Positions 16,303 through 26,816 are shown, counted from the stretch's first letter. The stretch: DNA of 64,000 nt from Streptomyces sp. yr375 (GCF_900110755.1 NZ_FOFF01000009.1:1-64000), one strand, 5' to 3'. The notes: generated by a model not told the origin, from the letters alone. A program made the numbers and translations.

Positions 16303-18135
16303 TCAGCTCCGTGTGATCCTGTTGAGATCGCAAAGAGTCCGGTGGTAGTCCAGGTGTGCTTCGTCGGTGTGATGACCGTTGTGCTGACGAAGCCGTCCCA
16401 CTGACTCGCCCCCGTGCGTATGCTTCACGATGCCGTCGACATCGACGAAGATTTCGAGCCCGTCGAAGAGAACGTGGTGGTTGGGGCACAGACAGAGCAG
16501 GTTCGGCAGCTCGTCCGGACCGTTGTGAGGGTTCCCGAGCCCGCGTATGTGAGCGGCCTCGCTGTACGGTCTGCGCTTGTACTGCAGGCGTGTTCCGCAG
16601 ACCTGACAAGCGTGGCCATGCAGTTCCTTGACCCGTGTGGCGATCGCGGCATCGCGAACAAGCTGTGAGGAGGTGCGCGTCCGTCGTGCAGCCGGACCGG
16701 CCGCTCGCTCGGTCGCAGCGGCACCCTCCTGGTCGTCAGCGCCCTCGTCCCCGTCAAGCAGGCCATCAGCCGTGGCGTATCCGGCGAGGCCTACCCGGTT
16801 GAGCAACTCACGCCGGTCGACGCCGTCGAAGTACGTGCTGCACACCTTGATCACGGCCTGCAGACGGATGAGGGGGTCCCTCAGCAGCTCAGCGCTCGTG
16901 TGGGTGAGGCCGGCGACGGGCTGGATCGTGTCGAGGGTGCCTGCTCCCGGCGCAGAACCGGCGTCACGCTCTGTCCCGTGCACCTCCCAGAGACCACTGC
17001 CACGCAGGTGCCAGAAGGGGTACTCGGGGTGACTTTGGAACCGGGGAGCCCGAACTCGGCGAGGAGCGGACTCACCTCCGCCCGGAAGAGGGCCCACGGT
17101 GTCAGGCGTGGCCTGTCCGCGGAAATCCGGGATATCGCCCACAGCAGAGCCAGTGGCTGGTGGCGGCTCGGCGTTTTGCTTCCTGGTTGACGATGAGTGT
17201 GGAGGGAGCCCAGTCGCTCCAGCAGACCCTCCGCGGTGAGCTGGTCAGATGTGGCTGAAGGCGACGCCGGCGGTGGGGAAACTTTCGGCTGGCTCTTCGC
17301 CGGTAGAAGTGGGAGAACGCTGTGGGCTCTCGGGGGACCGCAGCGTAAGGCTCCACAGAGGTGCCGTAACGCTCAGTTGGTGCAGCACGGGCGCTGCGAG
17401 GACAGGAGTGGGAAATTCCTCGACGTCTCCCAGCGCCATGATGTGTTCCCAGGTGGCGTCGTCATCGTCAGCTCCCCAGACCCTCCGTGCCACAGGAGAG
17501 CTGGTGAACAGGTGGAGAATGCATGCGCGAGCGAAGAAATGGTTCGCCGTGTAGAAATACACGTCGTCACCGACACGACGATCTCGCAGGGCTCGTGCTT
17601 TTTCGTTATTGACTTGCGCGGTGGGAGTGGCACCCCACAAGCGAGCGATTCCGTCTGGATACAGGGAATTCAGTGTGGTCGCCTGGTCACCGAGCACATC
17701 CTGGATGTCCGCGATCTGGATGCCCTTGTGTACCGACTTGGCGAAGTTCTGTGCCCCTCGAAGCCGAGCCCCGCCGCGAGGCTGGAGAAGTATCTGCGGC
17801 TCCGCCTGCTGCGAGCGGTCCGAGGCGGTGGTTCCGTCCTCCACGTCGAAGCCGAGTGCTCGCAGACGGTGTGCCACTGTGCGTGCACCTCCGCTGAAGT
17901 CGTCAGCCGACAGCAGAGAGCCGACTGAGTACAGATGGGCTACGCCGGCTATGGCCTTCGAGTCGTAGCTGTCCCCGTCCACGACCAAGACGTATGTCAA
18001 TGCCCGGCCGAAGCCGTATCGACGGCGAAACGTTTCGCGTCCCAGGCGCTGACACTCCGCGACCGCAGCCAGCACGCCTGCACGCGTGATATCCCCGAGT
18101 CCCATGCTCAGGACATTAGTAGGTAGGTATGACAA
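16303..18135 (-). pseudogene. ScoMcrA-type type IV restriction endonuclease, frameshifted
   Basis: Read with two frame changes the locus gives a ScoMcrA-like enzyme of ~610 aa. The N-terminal head domain (GDITRAGVLAAVAECQRLG, then YDSKAIAGVAHLYSVG) and an SRA/PUA-like domain lie at 17245-18135, ending at a stop. A sulfur-binding domain is split: its first half (TAEGLLERLGSLHTH to LLAEFGLPGSKVT) is in another frame at about 17040-17270, and its second half (HPEYPFWHLRGSGLWEV) rejoins the first frame. An HNH domain follows with CQVCG, CPNHHVLFDG and AHIRGLGNPHNGPDELPNLL-type zinc and catalytic residues. The second break fits loss of one C in a C-run near 17035. ScoMcrA of S. coelicolor cuts phosphorothioated or methylated DNA. 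As read, the gene is dead or yields separate fragments; sequencing error is possible. Confidence 0.78.
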
Positions 18136-18358
18136 GTGCTGCCGCGTGTCGACTCGTTGCCTGGTCGCCTACACCGTTGCTCCTGGGTGGAGTGTGGTGG
18201 AGGTGAGCGCCATCACGAGTGCCTTGAGCGATTCCGGAGTGCCGGAGGCCGTAAGGGTGGCTCGGCTCGCGGTGCCGCTGAATGCCTGGGCCGAGGCCAT
18301 CACTTTTCTCTCGTGAACTACTTTATCGGGGCGAGAAGGGCAAATTGAACCGCAGTAT

Positions 18359-18376
18359 TTCGCCATGTGAGGCGAA
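18359..18376. promoter_or_regulatory. Inverted repeat upstream of pglW
   Basis: TTCGCC and GGCGAA form a perfect six-base inverted repeat with a six-base spacer, 123 bases before pglW and close to the proposed promoter. A candidate operator; no regulator is identified. Confidence 0.4.
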
Positions 18377-18405
18377 TGTCCTGTAGCCCTGTCCTTCACG
18401 ACCCC

Positions 18406-18433
18406 TTCTCACGCCACTGGCACCCACTAGGAT
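18406..18433 (+). promoter_or_regulatory. Possible pglWX promoter
   Basis: TTCTCA and TAGGAT, separated by 16 bases, resemble a vegetative (HrdB) promoter and lie 66 bases before the pglW start. Judged by eye only. The rest of 18136-18358 shows no gene. Confidence 0.35.
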
Positions 18434-18498
18434 CTGCTTCAGGGGTCTGACCATGGGGAACGGTCGCCCCTGCGGAATACGAGGAGCGGGGAACAGGC

Positions 18499-21400
18499 AT
18501 GCGGGAAGGCCGGTGGGTCACGGTCACCGAGTCCGAGTTCGATCACGAACGCCGCGGCCTGGAGGCGATCCGGGAGAAGCTGCCGGACTCCGACCCCTGG
18601 CGTGCCTGGTCGAACTTCACCTTCACCGCGAACACCGGTCACGTCCGTGAGGTGGACCTGCTGGTCGTCGCCCCCGGTGGCGTCTGCATGATCGAGCTGA
18701 AGGACTGGCACGGCTCGGTCACGTCCGAGAACGGCACCTGGGTGCAGACCACGCCCGGCGGCCGCCGACGTACGCACGGCAATCCGCTACACCTGGTCAA
18801 CCGCAAGGCCAAGGAACTGGCCGGCCTGCTCGCGCTGCCCGGCAACAAGCGGGTCTGGGTCGCGGAGGCCGTGTGCTTCACGGACAACAGCCTGCGCGTA
18901 CGCCTGCCCGCCCATGACCAGAACGGTGTCCACACCGTCCACCAGCTGGTCGAGATGCTGAAGGAGCCCCCGCGTGACGAGCGGCGCCGCATCACGGCGA
19001 TCGGCTCGCGCGAGATCGAGACGGCTCTCAAGACCATCGGCATCCGCAAGAGCGACGCGCAGTACAAGGTCGGCCCGTACGAGCTGCAGCGGAAGTCCTT
19101 CGACTCCGGCCCCACCTGGGCGGACTACCTCGCCCGCCACAGCGACCTTCCCGAGGTCGCCCGCGTACGCATCTACCTGAGCGAGCGCGGCTCGGACGCC
19201 TCCCTGCGCCAGTCCGTCGAGAACGCCGCCCGTCGCGAGGCCGCGGTGCTGGGCCGTTTCAAGCACCCGGGTGCGGTCGAGCTCAAGCAGTACTTCCCGT
19301 CCGGGCACGCGGCCGGCCCCGCGCTGATCTTCGACTACCACCCGGACACCCTGAAGCTGGACGAGTACCTGGTCCAGTACGGCGAGAAGCTGGACATCCT
19401 CGGCCGCATGGCGCTGGTCCGCCAGCTCGCCGAGACCATGCGCTCCGCCCACTCCAGCCGCATCCACCACCGGGCCCTTGCCGCCCGCTCCGTACTCGTC
19501 GTCCCCCGGTCGCGCGGCAGGAAGGGCCAGGCGGTGGGGGAGGAGGCCGCATGGCTCACCCCGCACCTCCAGATCTCCGACTGGCAGATCGCCACCCAGC
19601 GCAGCGGCGACTCCTCCCAGGGCCAGGGCATGACCCGCTTCGCGCCGACCGCCCTGTCCGCGATGCACCTGGCCGACGACGCCGACGCCTACCTCGCCCC
19701 CGAACTCACCGCCCTCAACCCCGACCCGGTGCACCTCGACGTCTACGGCCTCGGCGTCCTCACCTACCTCCTGGTCACCGGCAAGGCCCCGGCCGCCAGC
19801 CAGGCCGAGCTGCTGGCCCGCCTGGAGGCGGGGGAGGGCCTGCGCCCCAGCTCCCTGGTGGACGGCCTGTCGGAGGACGTGGACGACCTGGTGCAGGCCG
19901 CCACCGCCTACCGGCCCGGCCAGCGCCTCTCCAGCGTCGACGAGTTCCTGGAACTGCTGGAGATCGTCGAGGACTCCCTCACCGCCCCCGCCCAAGCGGC
20001 CACCCCTGCAGAGGGGCCGGCCGACGAGGACGACGAAACCGCCGCAGACAAGGACCCCCTGGAGGCCGTCGCCGGAGACGTGTTCGCCGGCCGGTGGGAG
20101 ATCCGCCGCCGCCTCGGTACCGGCTCCACCAGCCGCGCCTTCCTCGTCCGCGACCTCCAGGCCGAGGCCCGCAGGACCCGCCCGCTGGCCGTGCTGAAGG
20201 TCGCCCTCTCCGACAGCCGTAGCGAGATCCTCGCCCGCGAGGCCGAGGCCATGGGACGCCTGCGCCCGCACTCCGGCATCATCCGCCTCGTCGAACCCGA
20301 GCCGCTGCACATCGGCGGCCGTACGGTCCTGGCGCTGGAGTACGTCGGCGACGAGCGCGACGACGCCGGGCAGGGCACCGAGGGCGGGAGCCGCCCGCGC
20401 CGCCGCGAGGAGACCGTCGCCCGCCAGCTCCGCGACAACGGCCGCCTCCAGGTCGACCAGTTGGAGGCGTACGGCGACTACCTCTTCGGAGCCGTCGACT
20501 TCCTGGAGGGCGAGGGCGTCTGGCACCGCGACATCAAGCCCGACAACATCGCCATCCGCATCCGCCCCAACCGCACCCGCGAACTCGTCCTCATCGACTT
20601 CTCCCTCGCCGGCTACCCGGCGAAGAGCACCAACGCGGGCACCGACGGCTACCTCGACCCCTTCGTCGACGTCATCACCCGCGGCTCCTACGACTCGCAC
20701 GCGGAGCGTTACGCCGTCGCCGTCACCCTGCACCAGATGGCCTCCGGCGAACTGCCCAAGTGGAGCGACGGCAGCGTCCTGCCCCGTATGACCGACGCGA
20801 AGGAGTGGCCGTACCCGACCATCGCGGCAGAGGCCTTCGACCCGGCGGTACGGGACGGTCTCGTCGCCTTCTTCCAGAAGGCACTGCACCGCGACGCCGG
20901 CCGGCGGTTCCCCGAGCTGAAGCCAATGCGGGACGCTTGGCGCAAGGTCTTCCTCGACGCCTCGCAGACGGTCCCGTCGAGCCACCGTTCCCGCCACCCG
21001 GCCCCCGCGACTGCAGGGGAGGGGACACCGACCGAGGCCGCCGCCGTGGCGATCGCGGACGCCGAGCCGGAGACCGCTGATCAGCAGCGCGACCGCCTCG
21101 CCGCCGAGGTCACGCGGGATACTCCGCTGACGGTCTCCGGCCTTACGCCCGCTGCACAGTCGTTCTTGTACGGCCTGGGCATCACCACGGTCGGTGAACT
21201 GCTCGACTACAGCCGCCGCAAACTCGTCAACGCCCCCGGACTGGGCGCCAAGACGCGCAACGAGGTCCAGCAGCGGCAGCGCGAGTGGGGCGAGCGGCTG
21301 CGCGAGATCCCCGTCTCGCCGCTCACGCCCAAGGGCCGCGCGGAGGCCAAGGAGGAGCTGGAGCAGCTCACCGCCGCCGAGTCGGCCCTGGTGGGCCACC

Positions 21401-23214
21401 TCGCGACGGGCGAGTCGGCGGGCACGCTGCCCGCCCGCACGCTGCGCTCGGTCAGCCTCGACACCCTCGCCACCGTCTTCGTACCCGCCGTCAACAACAA
21501 CGGCTCCAACCGCAACAAAGCGGAGATGGTACGGCTGTTGCTGCGTCTGCCTGACGAGCACGGCGTCCTGCCGGACATCGGCGTCTGGCCGAAGCAGAAG
21601 GACGTCGCGGATGGCCTTGGGCTGAGCCACGGCCGTATCCCGCAGATGCTCAAGGACGAGCGCAAGCGGTGGAAGGCGGAGCCCGCCGTCCAGGCACTGC
21701 GCGAGGAGATCATCGACCTGCTGGAGGGCATGGGGCGCGTCGCCTCGGCGGTGGAGATCGCGGATGCCCTGGCGGTCCGGCGCGGCACGCATCTCGCGGG
21801 GCGCGAGCAGCGACGGGCGATGGCACTGGCGGCCGTACGGGCCGTGGTCGAGGTCGAGCAACTGGCCCCGCAGGAAGCCGAGTTCCAGCACCAGCCGAAC
21901 CGCAAGGCGACGGACGAGTCCCTGGGCGCCGGCCTGCTCGCCCTCGACGTACGGGAGAACGATGGCCCGGACACGCCGACGGCCCCCGGCCTACTGGAAT
22001 ACGCGACCCGTCTTGGTCGTACGGCGGACCGGCTGGCCAAGCTGGACACCCTGCCGACGGCGGCGACTGTACTGGCCGAGCTGGGCGGGCTGACGGTGCC
22101 GCCTGGCACGGTGGACTGGGACGAGCGGCGGATGGTGGAGCTGGCGGCTGCGGCGTCGGTGAATGCTGCGGCTACTCCGCGCCTGGAGATTTATCCGCGT
22201 GATCTGTCGCTGGTCCGGGCGTTGCGCCTCACGCAGGCCGGACTCGTCCGCTGGATCCCGGGTATGCCGGAGGGGCAGCAGCCGGGCCTGACCGGTGAGG
22301 CCGTGCACGAGAGGGTCCGGGCTCGCTTCCCGGAGATGGTCGTTCCTGACGGGCGTGGCGGCACGCACCACGAACTGCCGACCGGCGGCCCGCTCACCAA
22401 GGCGTTGCGCGACGCCGGTTTCGACCTATCGCTCAACATGCACGAACGGGAGGGCGTGCTGCGCTACTTGCCGACGCGGGTGGACGACGCGTCGAGCTAC
22501 CTGACGACGGGTGCGTGGCGGCAGTCGACACGTACGGGCGCGGTGACGCGGTACGCCGACGACCCGCAACTCGCGGGGGCGGTACGCGCGGAGGAACGGC
22601 TGGTCGCGTCGGCCCGCCGGGATGGGTACCGGGTGCTGACCGTACGGCAGCAGTTGGTGCGGGACGCGGTACGGGAGCTCGGTGCTGAGCGGCTGGGCAC
22701 GGCTGCGGTGTCGGTGACGGAGCTGTTCCTGGAGGCCCTGCATGCGCAGGTCACGCCGGGCACCAAGCCGACCTGGGAGACCTTGCTCAAGGCGGACGCC
22801 GCCGAGCCGGGTTCGAAGGGTGCGGTGCGGTTCGCGGAGTACACGCGTACGGCGTGGGGGGCGGTGGAGCCCCGGATCGCGGCGCTGCTGGGTGACGGTG
22901 GTGGGGGCGGCGGGGCTGGTCCTGTCGGGCCTGTGCTGCTGACGGAGGCCGGGGTGTTCGCGCGGTACGACGCGATGGGCGTCCTGGACCGACTGGCGTC
23001 GGCGGCGCGGCGGGGCGGGCGGGGGCTTTGGCTCCTGGTCCCGCAGAGCGACCCGTCGCGCGAGCCCCGGCTGGGGCAGGTGGCCGTGCCGTACCAGGCC
23101 GGCTTGGGGGAGTGGATTCAGCTTCCGGACACGTGGGTGGGCAACGCCCATCGGGGGTCCGGCGAGGGTGCGGCAAGTGCGAGTGCCAGTGGTGTCGAGG
23201 GAGACGTCAAGTGA
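18499..23214 (+). CDS. pglW: PglW/BrxW: NERD-domain serine/threonine kinase of type 2 BREX
   Basis: A 1571-aa protein from ATG 18499 with a GGAG site. Residues ~35-130 are a NERD nuclease-like domain (EVDLLVVAPGG, IELKDWHGS). A first kinase-like domain at ~150-480 has HHRALAARSVL in place of HRD and SDWQIA in place of DFG, so it is probably a pseudokinase. The second kinase (~530-830) is complete: P-loop RRLGTGSTSRAF, HRDIKPDNIAIR (~676) and LIDFSLAG (~697). A helix-hairpin-helix stretch (~883-935, LGITTVGELLDY) and a long C-terminal region follow. In the S. coelicolor Pgl system PglW is an autophosphorylating kinase required for phage resistance. It overlaps pglX by four bases (GTGA), forming an operon. 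Confidence 0.93.
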   Translation: MREGRWVTVTESEFDHERRGLEAIREKLPDSDPWRAWSNFTFTANTGHVREVDLLVVAPGGVCMIELKDWHGSVTSENGTWVQTTPGGRRRTHGNPLHLVNRKAKELAGLLALPGNKRVWVAEAVCFTDNSLRVRLPAHDQNGVHTVHQLVEMLKEPPRDERRRITAIGSREIETALKTIGIRKSDAQYKVGPYELQRKSFDSGPTWADYLARHSDLPEVARVRIYLSERGSDASLRQSVENAARREAAVLGRFKHPGAVELKQYFPSGHAAGPALIFDYHPDTLKLDEYLVQYGEKLDILGRMALVRQLAETMRSAHSSRIHHRALAARSVLVVPRSRGRKGQAVGEEAAWLTPHLQISDWQIATQRSGDSSQGQGMTRFAPTALSAMHLADDADAYLAPELTALNPDPVHLDVYGLGVLTYLLVTGKAPAASQAELLARLEAGEGLRPSSLVDGLSEDVDDLVQAATAYRPGQRLSSVDEFLELLEIVEDSLTAPAQAATPAEGPADEDDETAADKDPLEAVAGDVFAGRWEIRRRLGTGSTSRAFLVRDLQAEARRTRPLAVLKVALSDSRSEILAREAEAMGRLRPHSGIIRLVEPEPLHIGGRTVLALEYVGDERDDAGQGTEGGSRPRRREETVARQLRDNGRLQVDQLEAYGDYLFGAVDFLEGEGVWHRDIKPDNIAIRIRPNRTRELVLIDFSLAGYPAKSTNAGTDGYLDPFVDVITRGSYDSHAERYAVAVTLHQMASGELPKWSDGSVLPRMTDAKEWPYPTIAAEAFDPAVRDGLVAFFQKALHRDAGRRFPELKPMRDAWRKVFLDASQTVPSSHRSRHPAPATAGEGTPTEAAAVAIADAEPETADQQRDRLAAEVTRDTPLTVSGLTPAAQSFLYGLGITTVGELLDYSRRKLVNAPGLGAKTRNEVQQRQREWGERLREIPVSPLTPKGRAEAKEELEQLTAAESALVGHLATGESAGTLPARTLRSVSLDTLATVFVPAVNNNGSNRNKAEMVRLLLRLPDEHGVLPDIGVWPKQKDVADGLGLSHGRIPQMLKDERKRWKAEPAVQALREEIIDLLEGMGRVASAVEIADALAVRRGTHLAGREQRRAMALAAVRAVVEVEQLAPQEAEFQHQPNRKATDESLGAGLLALDVRENDGPDTPTAPGLLEYATRLGRTADRLAKLDTLPTAATVLAELGGLTVPPGTVDWDERRMVELAAAASVNAAATPRLEIYPRDLSLVRALRLTQAGLVRWIPGMPEGQQPGLTGEAVHERVRARFPEMVVPDGRGGTHHELPTGGPLTKALRDAGFDLSLNMHEREGVLRYLPTRVDDASSYLTTGAWRQSTRTGAVTRYADDPQLAGAVRAEERLVASARRDGYRVLTVRQQLVRDAVRELGAERLGTAAVSVTELFLEALHAQVTPGTKPTWETLLKADAAEPGSKGAVRFAEYTRTAWGAVEPRIAALLGDGGGGGGAGPVGPVLLTEAGVFARYDAMGVLDRLASAARRGGRGLWLLVPQSDPSREPRLGQVAVPYQAGLGEWIQLPDTWVGNAHRGSGEGAASASASGVEGDVK

Positions 23215-26200
23215 TCGACCGCAAGGCTCTGTTGAACGACCTGAAGCAGCAGGTCAAGGCGGTCGAGACCGACCTTGGGCGCCAGGTGAAGGCGCTGGGG
23301 GATGTCGGCGCGCGGCTGAGGGCCGAGTACGACCAGGCGCGCAAGCTGGGCCGTACGGCGGCGACGTGGACCTCGTGGCTGGACGAGCGGGTCACGCAGG
23401 TCGCGGTGGCGTGGGTGTTGGGGACTGTCTTCGTACGGTTCTGCGAGGACAACCGGCTGATCCCGGAGCCGTACCTGACGGGGCCGGAAGGTGACCGGCG
23501 GGAGCTGGCGGAGTCGCGGTACGACGCGTATGTGGAGTCGGACGAGGATCCTACGTACCGGGGGTGGCTGGAGAAGGCGTTCGAGGAGCTGGGGCGGGGG
23601 CAGGCGGGGCGGCTGCTTTTCGACAAGCGGCACAATCCGCTGTACCAGGTTCCGCTGTCGCATGACGGTGCGCGGGACCTGGTCGAGTTCTGGCGCGGGA
23701 GGGATGAGGCGGGCGTCCTCGTCCATGACTTCACCGACCCGCTGAACGAGGACGGCACGGAGGGGTGGGACACGCGGTTCCTGGGGGACCTGTACCAGGA
23801 CCTGAGCGAGGCCGCCCGGAAGACGTACGCGCTGCTGCAGACACCGGAGTTCGTGGAGGAGTTCATCCTCGACCGGACGATGAACCCGGCGGTGCGGGAG
23901 TTCGGGTACGAGGAACTGAAGATGATCGACCCTACGTGTGGGTCGGGGCACTTTGTTCTTGGGGCGTTTCGGCGGCTGGTGCGGCTGTGGGCTGAGGGGC
24001 AGCCTGGGCGTGATGTGCATGAGCGGGTGCGGGCTGCGCTGGACTCTGTGCACGGTGTGGATATCAACCCGTTCGCGGTGGCTATTGCTCGATTCCGGTT
24101 GTTGGTTGCGGCTATGGCGGCAAGCGGTGTGCGGACGCTGGCGAAGGCGGCGAAGCTTGACTTGCCGATTCACCTGGCGGTGGGTGACTCGCTCATCAAG
24201 GCTCGGCAACTGGAGTTGACGCTGGGAGGGGACGAGTACGGCCAGGATGACCCACTGGCCTCGTTTGCATACGCCACGGAAGATGTGCACGAGCACCCAG
24301 GAATTCTACAGCAGGGGCAGTACCACGTCGTAGTGGGCAACCCACCCTATATCACAGTGAAAGACAGTAGCCTCAAACTTCTTTATAAGGAGCTCTATAA
24401 GTCCTCTGCGAGGCAATTCCAGCTAACCGTCCCCTTTGCGGAGCGCTTCTTTGAGCTGGCCAAGGTGGGCTCGGAGGACGGTCACGGGTATGGAATTGTT
24501 GGGCAGATTTTTTCCAATGGTTTCATGAAGCGCGAGTTCGGAAAGAAGCTTATCGAGGAGTATTTTGCGTATAAGGTAGAGCTTTCTGAGGTTATTGATA
24601 CTTCCGGAGCCTATATCCCAGGACACGGAACGCCTACTGTAATTCTCGTGGGTAGAAGGAAGGCTCGCGATAGGGCTGCAACCATCAGGACAGTGCTTGG
24701 AGTGCGCGGCGAGCCCGAGGTGCCTGAAGAACCTTCGAATGGGCTTGTATGGCGTGCGATTGTTAATCAGGTGGATAGGCCGGGATCGGAAACTGAATGG
24801 GTAAGTAGCGGGGATACGCCTCGAGCAAAGCTTGCAAGACATCCGTGGAGCCTGTCGGGCGGTGGAGCGTCTGATCTCCGCGACCAGCTTGAAAACACGC
24901 AGGACTCTATCCCCTTGAAAAGCGTCGTTGACGACTGGGGGAACATGCTTAATACCCGTGAAGACGATGCCTACATTACAAGAGGTGCTGCCGGTCGAGT
25001 TGGAATTTCTAAAAATCTCACCCGTCGCCTGGTTGAGGGATCGGATATTCGAGACTGGTTCTGTCAAAAATATGCGGAAATCATCTTCCCGTATGATGGG
25101 CGGGGGGAATTTCGAGACCTCAAGGAAGGTGAACTCAAGCTTCTTTGGAAGTCGAGAGTACTGCTGAACGCGAGGAAGTCCCTATCGGGGACTCAAGAAG
25201 AGCGTGGCCTCCCCTGGTACGGCTACTCTTCCTTTTCGCCTGGTCGCTACACTGCTGAAGAGTCTCTCGTCTTTACGCTTGTCGCGACCCACCCTCACTT
25301 TTTGATCCGAAACTCTACCGAAGTGTACTCGCAGGCTGCGACCGTAGTAATTCTAGATAAAAATTCCAGAGTAAATTCGAAACATTTGCTTGGCGTGCTA
25401 AATAGTTCCACTGCGTGTTTCTGGCTAAAGATGGTTAGTCACAGCAAGGGAACTGAAGGGCATCAGTCTGGAATTAAAACTGAGGCGTGGGAGCAATTCT
25501 ACGAGTTCACCGGAACGAAGCTTCAGGAGTTTCCTCTTCCAGTCGTTTACCCGTCCCGTCTTGCTGTCGCTCTCGATACCCTTGCTCGGCAACTCGCAGC
25601 TACCAGTTCCGCAGCCATCGTCGCCGAGAGCATTCCTGCAGCCGGAGGGCTTCGCGAGGCCAAGCTCCACTGGGAGTCCATCCGTTCGCGCATGATTGCC
25701 CTCCAAGAAGAGCTGGACTGGCAGGTCTACTCCCTCTACAACCTCCACTCGGAAGACCTCCGCGTCTCCGAGGACCCCGACGACCCCAACGTCCCCGAAC
25801 TTGCCCTCGGCGAGCGTGCCTTCGAGATCGTGCTCGCGCGCCGCGTAGCCGCAGGCGAGGCCAGCGGCGAGTGGTTCAAGCGGCACAACTCCACGCCCAT
25901 CACGGAGATCCCCGCCCACTGGCCAGCCCCCTACCGCGAGATCGTGCAGAAGCGGATCGACGCAATCGAGTCGAACCGCGCCATCGGCATGGTCGAGCGC
26001 CCCGAGTACAAGCGCCGTTGGGCCACTGAGGGCTGGGACGCGTTCCAGGAGAAGTCCCTGCGTTCCTGGCTGCTCGACCGTGTGGAGAACCGTGACCTCT
26101 GGTTCGACGAGAATGGGCAGCCCACCATCCTCACCCTGGCCCGGCTCACCGACGCGCTCTCGCGTGACGAGGACTTCGTCTCCGTCGCCAAGCTCTACGC

Positions 26201-26816
26201 GCCCCGCAAGGAACTCGCGAAGGTCGTCGCCGAGCTGATCAGCGACGAGCACGTGCCGTTCCTCTCCGCCCTGCGCTACAAGCCCTCCGGGCTGAAGAAG
26301 CGCGCCGACTGGGAAGAGGTGTGGGACCTCCAGCGCAAGGAGGACGCCGCCCCGGACGAGCCCGCCAAGCGGAAGGTCCGGGACTCCATCCCCGTGCCGC
26401 CGAAGTACACCTCGGCAGACTTCCTCCGCGCCTCCTACTGGAAGGCGCGCGGCAAGCTCGACGTGCCCAAGGAGCGGTTCATCTCCTACGGGCAGACCAA
26501 CGCCGCCACCCCCGAGCTGTACGGGTGGGCCGGCTGGGACCAGCGGGAGCAGGCGCAGGCGCTCGCCACGTACTTCACAAACACCGCGCTGTCCACCGAG
26601 GAGATCACGCCGTTCCTCGCCGGCCTGCTGGAACTCCAGCCGTGGCTGTCTCAGTGGCACAACGAGTTCGACATGCTCTACAGCGGCTCCCCGGCGGACT
26701 TCTTCGCCGGTTATCGCCAGCAGAAGCAGGGCGAGCACGGACTCACGGACGACGATCTCCGTAACTGGCAGCCCCAGGCCGCGACCCGAGGCCGTCGCGC
26801 CGCAGTGAAGAAGTAG
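23211..26816 (+). CDS. pglX: PglX/BrxX: adenine-specific DNA methyltransferase of type 2 BREX
   Basis: A 1201-aa protein from GTG 23211, overlapping the pglW stop. Motif I is DPTCGSGHF (~240-248) and motif IV NPPY is at 377-380. The length matches PglX of S. coelicolor. The enzyme marks host DNA, and possibly phage progeny, at an asymmetric adenine site and is needed for BREX defence. The stretch from about 24250 to 25620, just after NPPY and covering the probable target-recognition part, is visibly poorer in GC than the sequence on either side (for example around 24361-24410 and 25361-25410), a sign of recombination. Slippage-prone G-runs occur near 23590, but the frame is open throughout. 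Its 3' end overlaps a convergent gene. Confidence 0.93.
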   Translation: MIDRKALLNDLKQQVKAVETDLGRQVKALGDVGARLRAEYDQARKLGRTAATWTSWLDERVTQVAVAWVLGTVFVRFCEDNRLIPEPYLTGPEGDRRELAESRYDAYVESDEDPTYRGWLEKAFEELGRGQAGRLLFDKRHNPLYQVPLSHDGARDLVEFWRGRDEAGVLVHDFTDPLNEDGTEGWDTRFLGDLYQDLSEAARKTYALLQTPEFVEEFILDRTMNPAVREFGYEELKMIDPTCGSGHFVLGAFRRLVRLWAEGQPGRDVHERVRAALDSVHGVDINPFAVAIARFRLLVAAMAASGVRTLAKAAKLDLPIHLAVGDSLIKARQLELTLGGDEYGQDDPLASFAYATEDVHEHPGILQQGQYHVVVGNPPYITVKDSSLKLLYKELYKSSARQFQLTVPFAERFFELAKVGSEDGHGYGIVGQIFSNGFMKREFGKKLIEEYFAYKVELSEVIDTSGAYIPGHGTPTVILVGRRKARDRAATIRTVLGVRGEPEVPEEPSNGLVWRAIVNQVDRPGSETEWVSSGDTPRAKLARHPWSLSGGGASDLRDQLENTQDSIPLKSVVDDWGNMLNTREDDAYITRGAAGRVGISKNLTRRLVEGSDIRDWFCQKYAEIIFPYDGRGEFRDLKEGELKLLWKSRVLLNARKSLSGTQEERGLPWYGYSSFSPGRYTAEESLVFTLVATHPHFLIRNSTEVYSQAATVVILDKNSRVNSKHLLGVLNSSTACFWLKMVSHSKGTEGHQSGIKTEAWEQFYEFTGTKLQEFPLPVVYPSRLAVALDTLARQLAATSSAAIVAESIPAAGGLREAKLHWESIRSRMIALQEELDWQVYSLYNLHSEDLRVSEDPDDPNVPELALGERAFEIVLARRVAAGEASGEWFKRHNSTPITEIPAHWPAPYREIVQKRIDAIESNRAIGMVERPEYKRRWATEGWDAFQEKSLRSWLLDRVENRDLWFDENGQPTILTLARLTDALSRDEDFVSVAKLYAPRKELAKVVAELISDEHVPFLSALRYKPSGLKKRADWEEVWDLQRKEDAAPDEPAKRKVRDSIPVPPKYTSADFLRASYWKARGKLDVPKERFISYGQTNAATPELYGWAGWDQREQAQALATYFTNTALSTEEITPFLAGLLELQPWLSQWHNEFDMLYSGSPADFFAGYRQQKQGEHGLTDDDLRNWQPQAATRGRRAAVKK

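Noticed and set aside
18787..21891. Very long open frame (over 1000 codons) on the minus strand opposite pglW
   Set aside because: A product of high GC on the strand opposite a real gene: repetitive Gly/Val/Leu/Asp-rich translation, no domain and no ribosome site; pglW on the other strand has clear kinase motifs.
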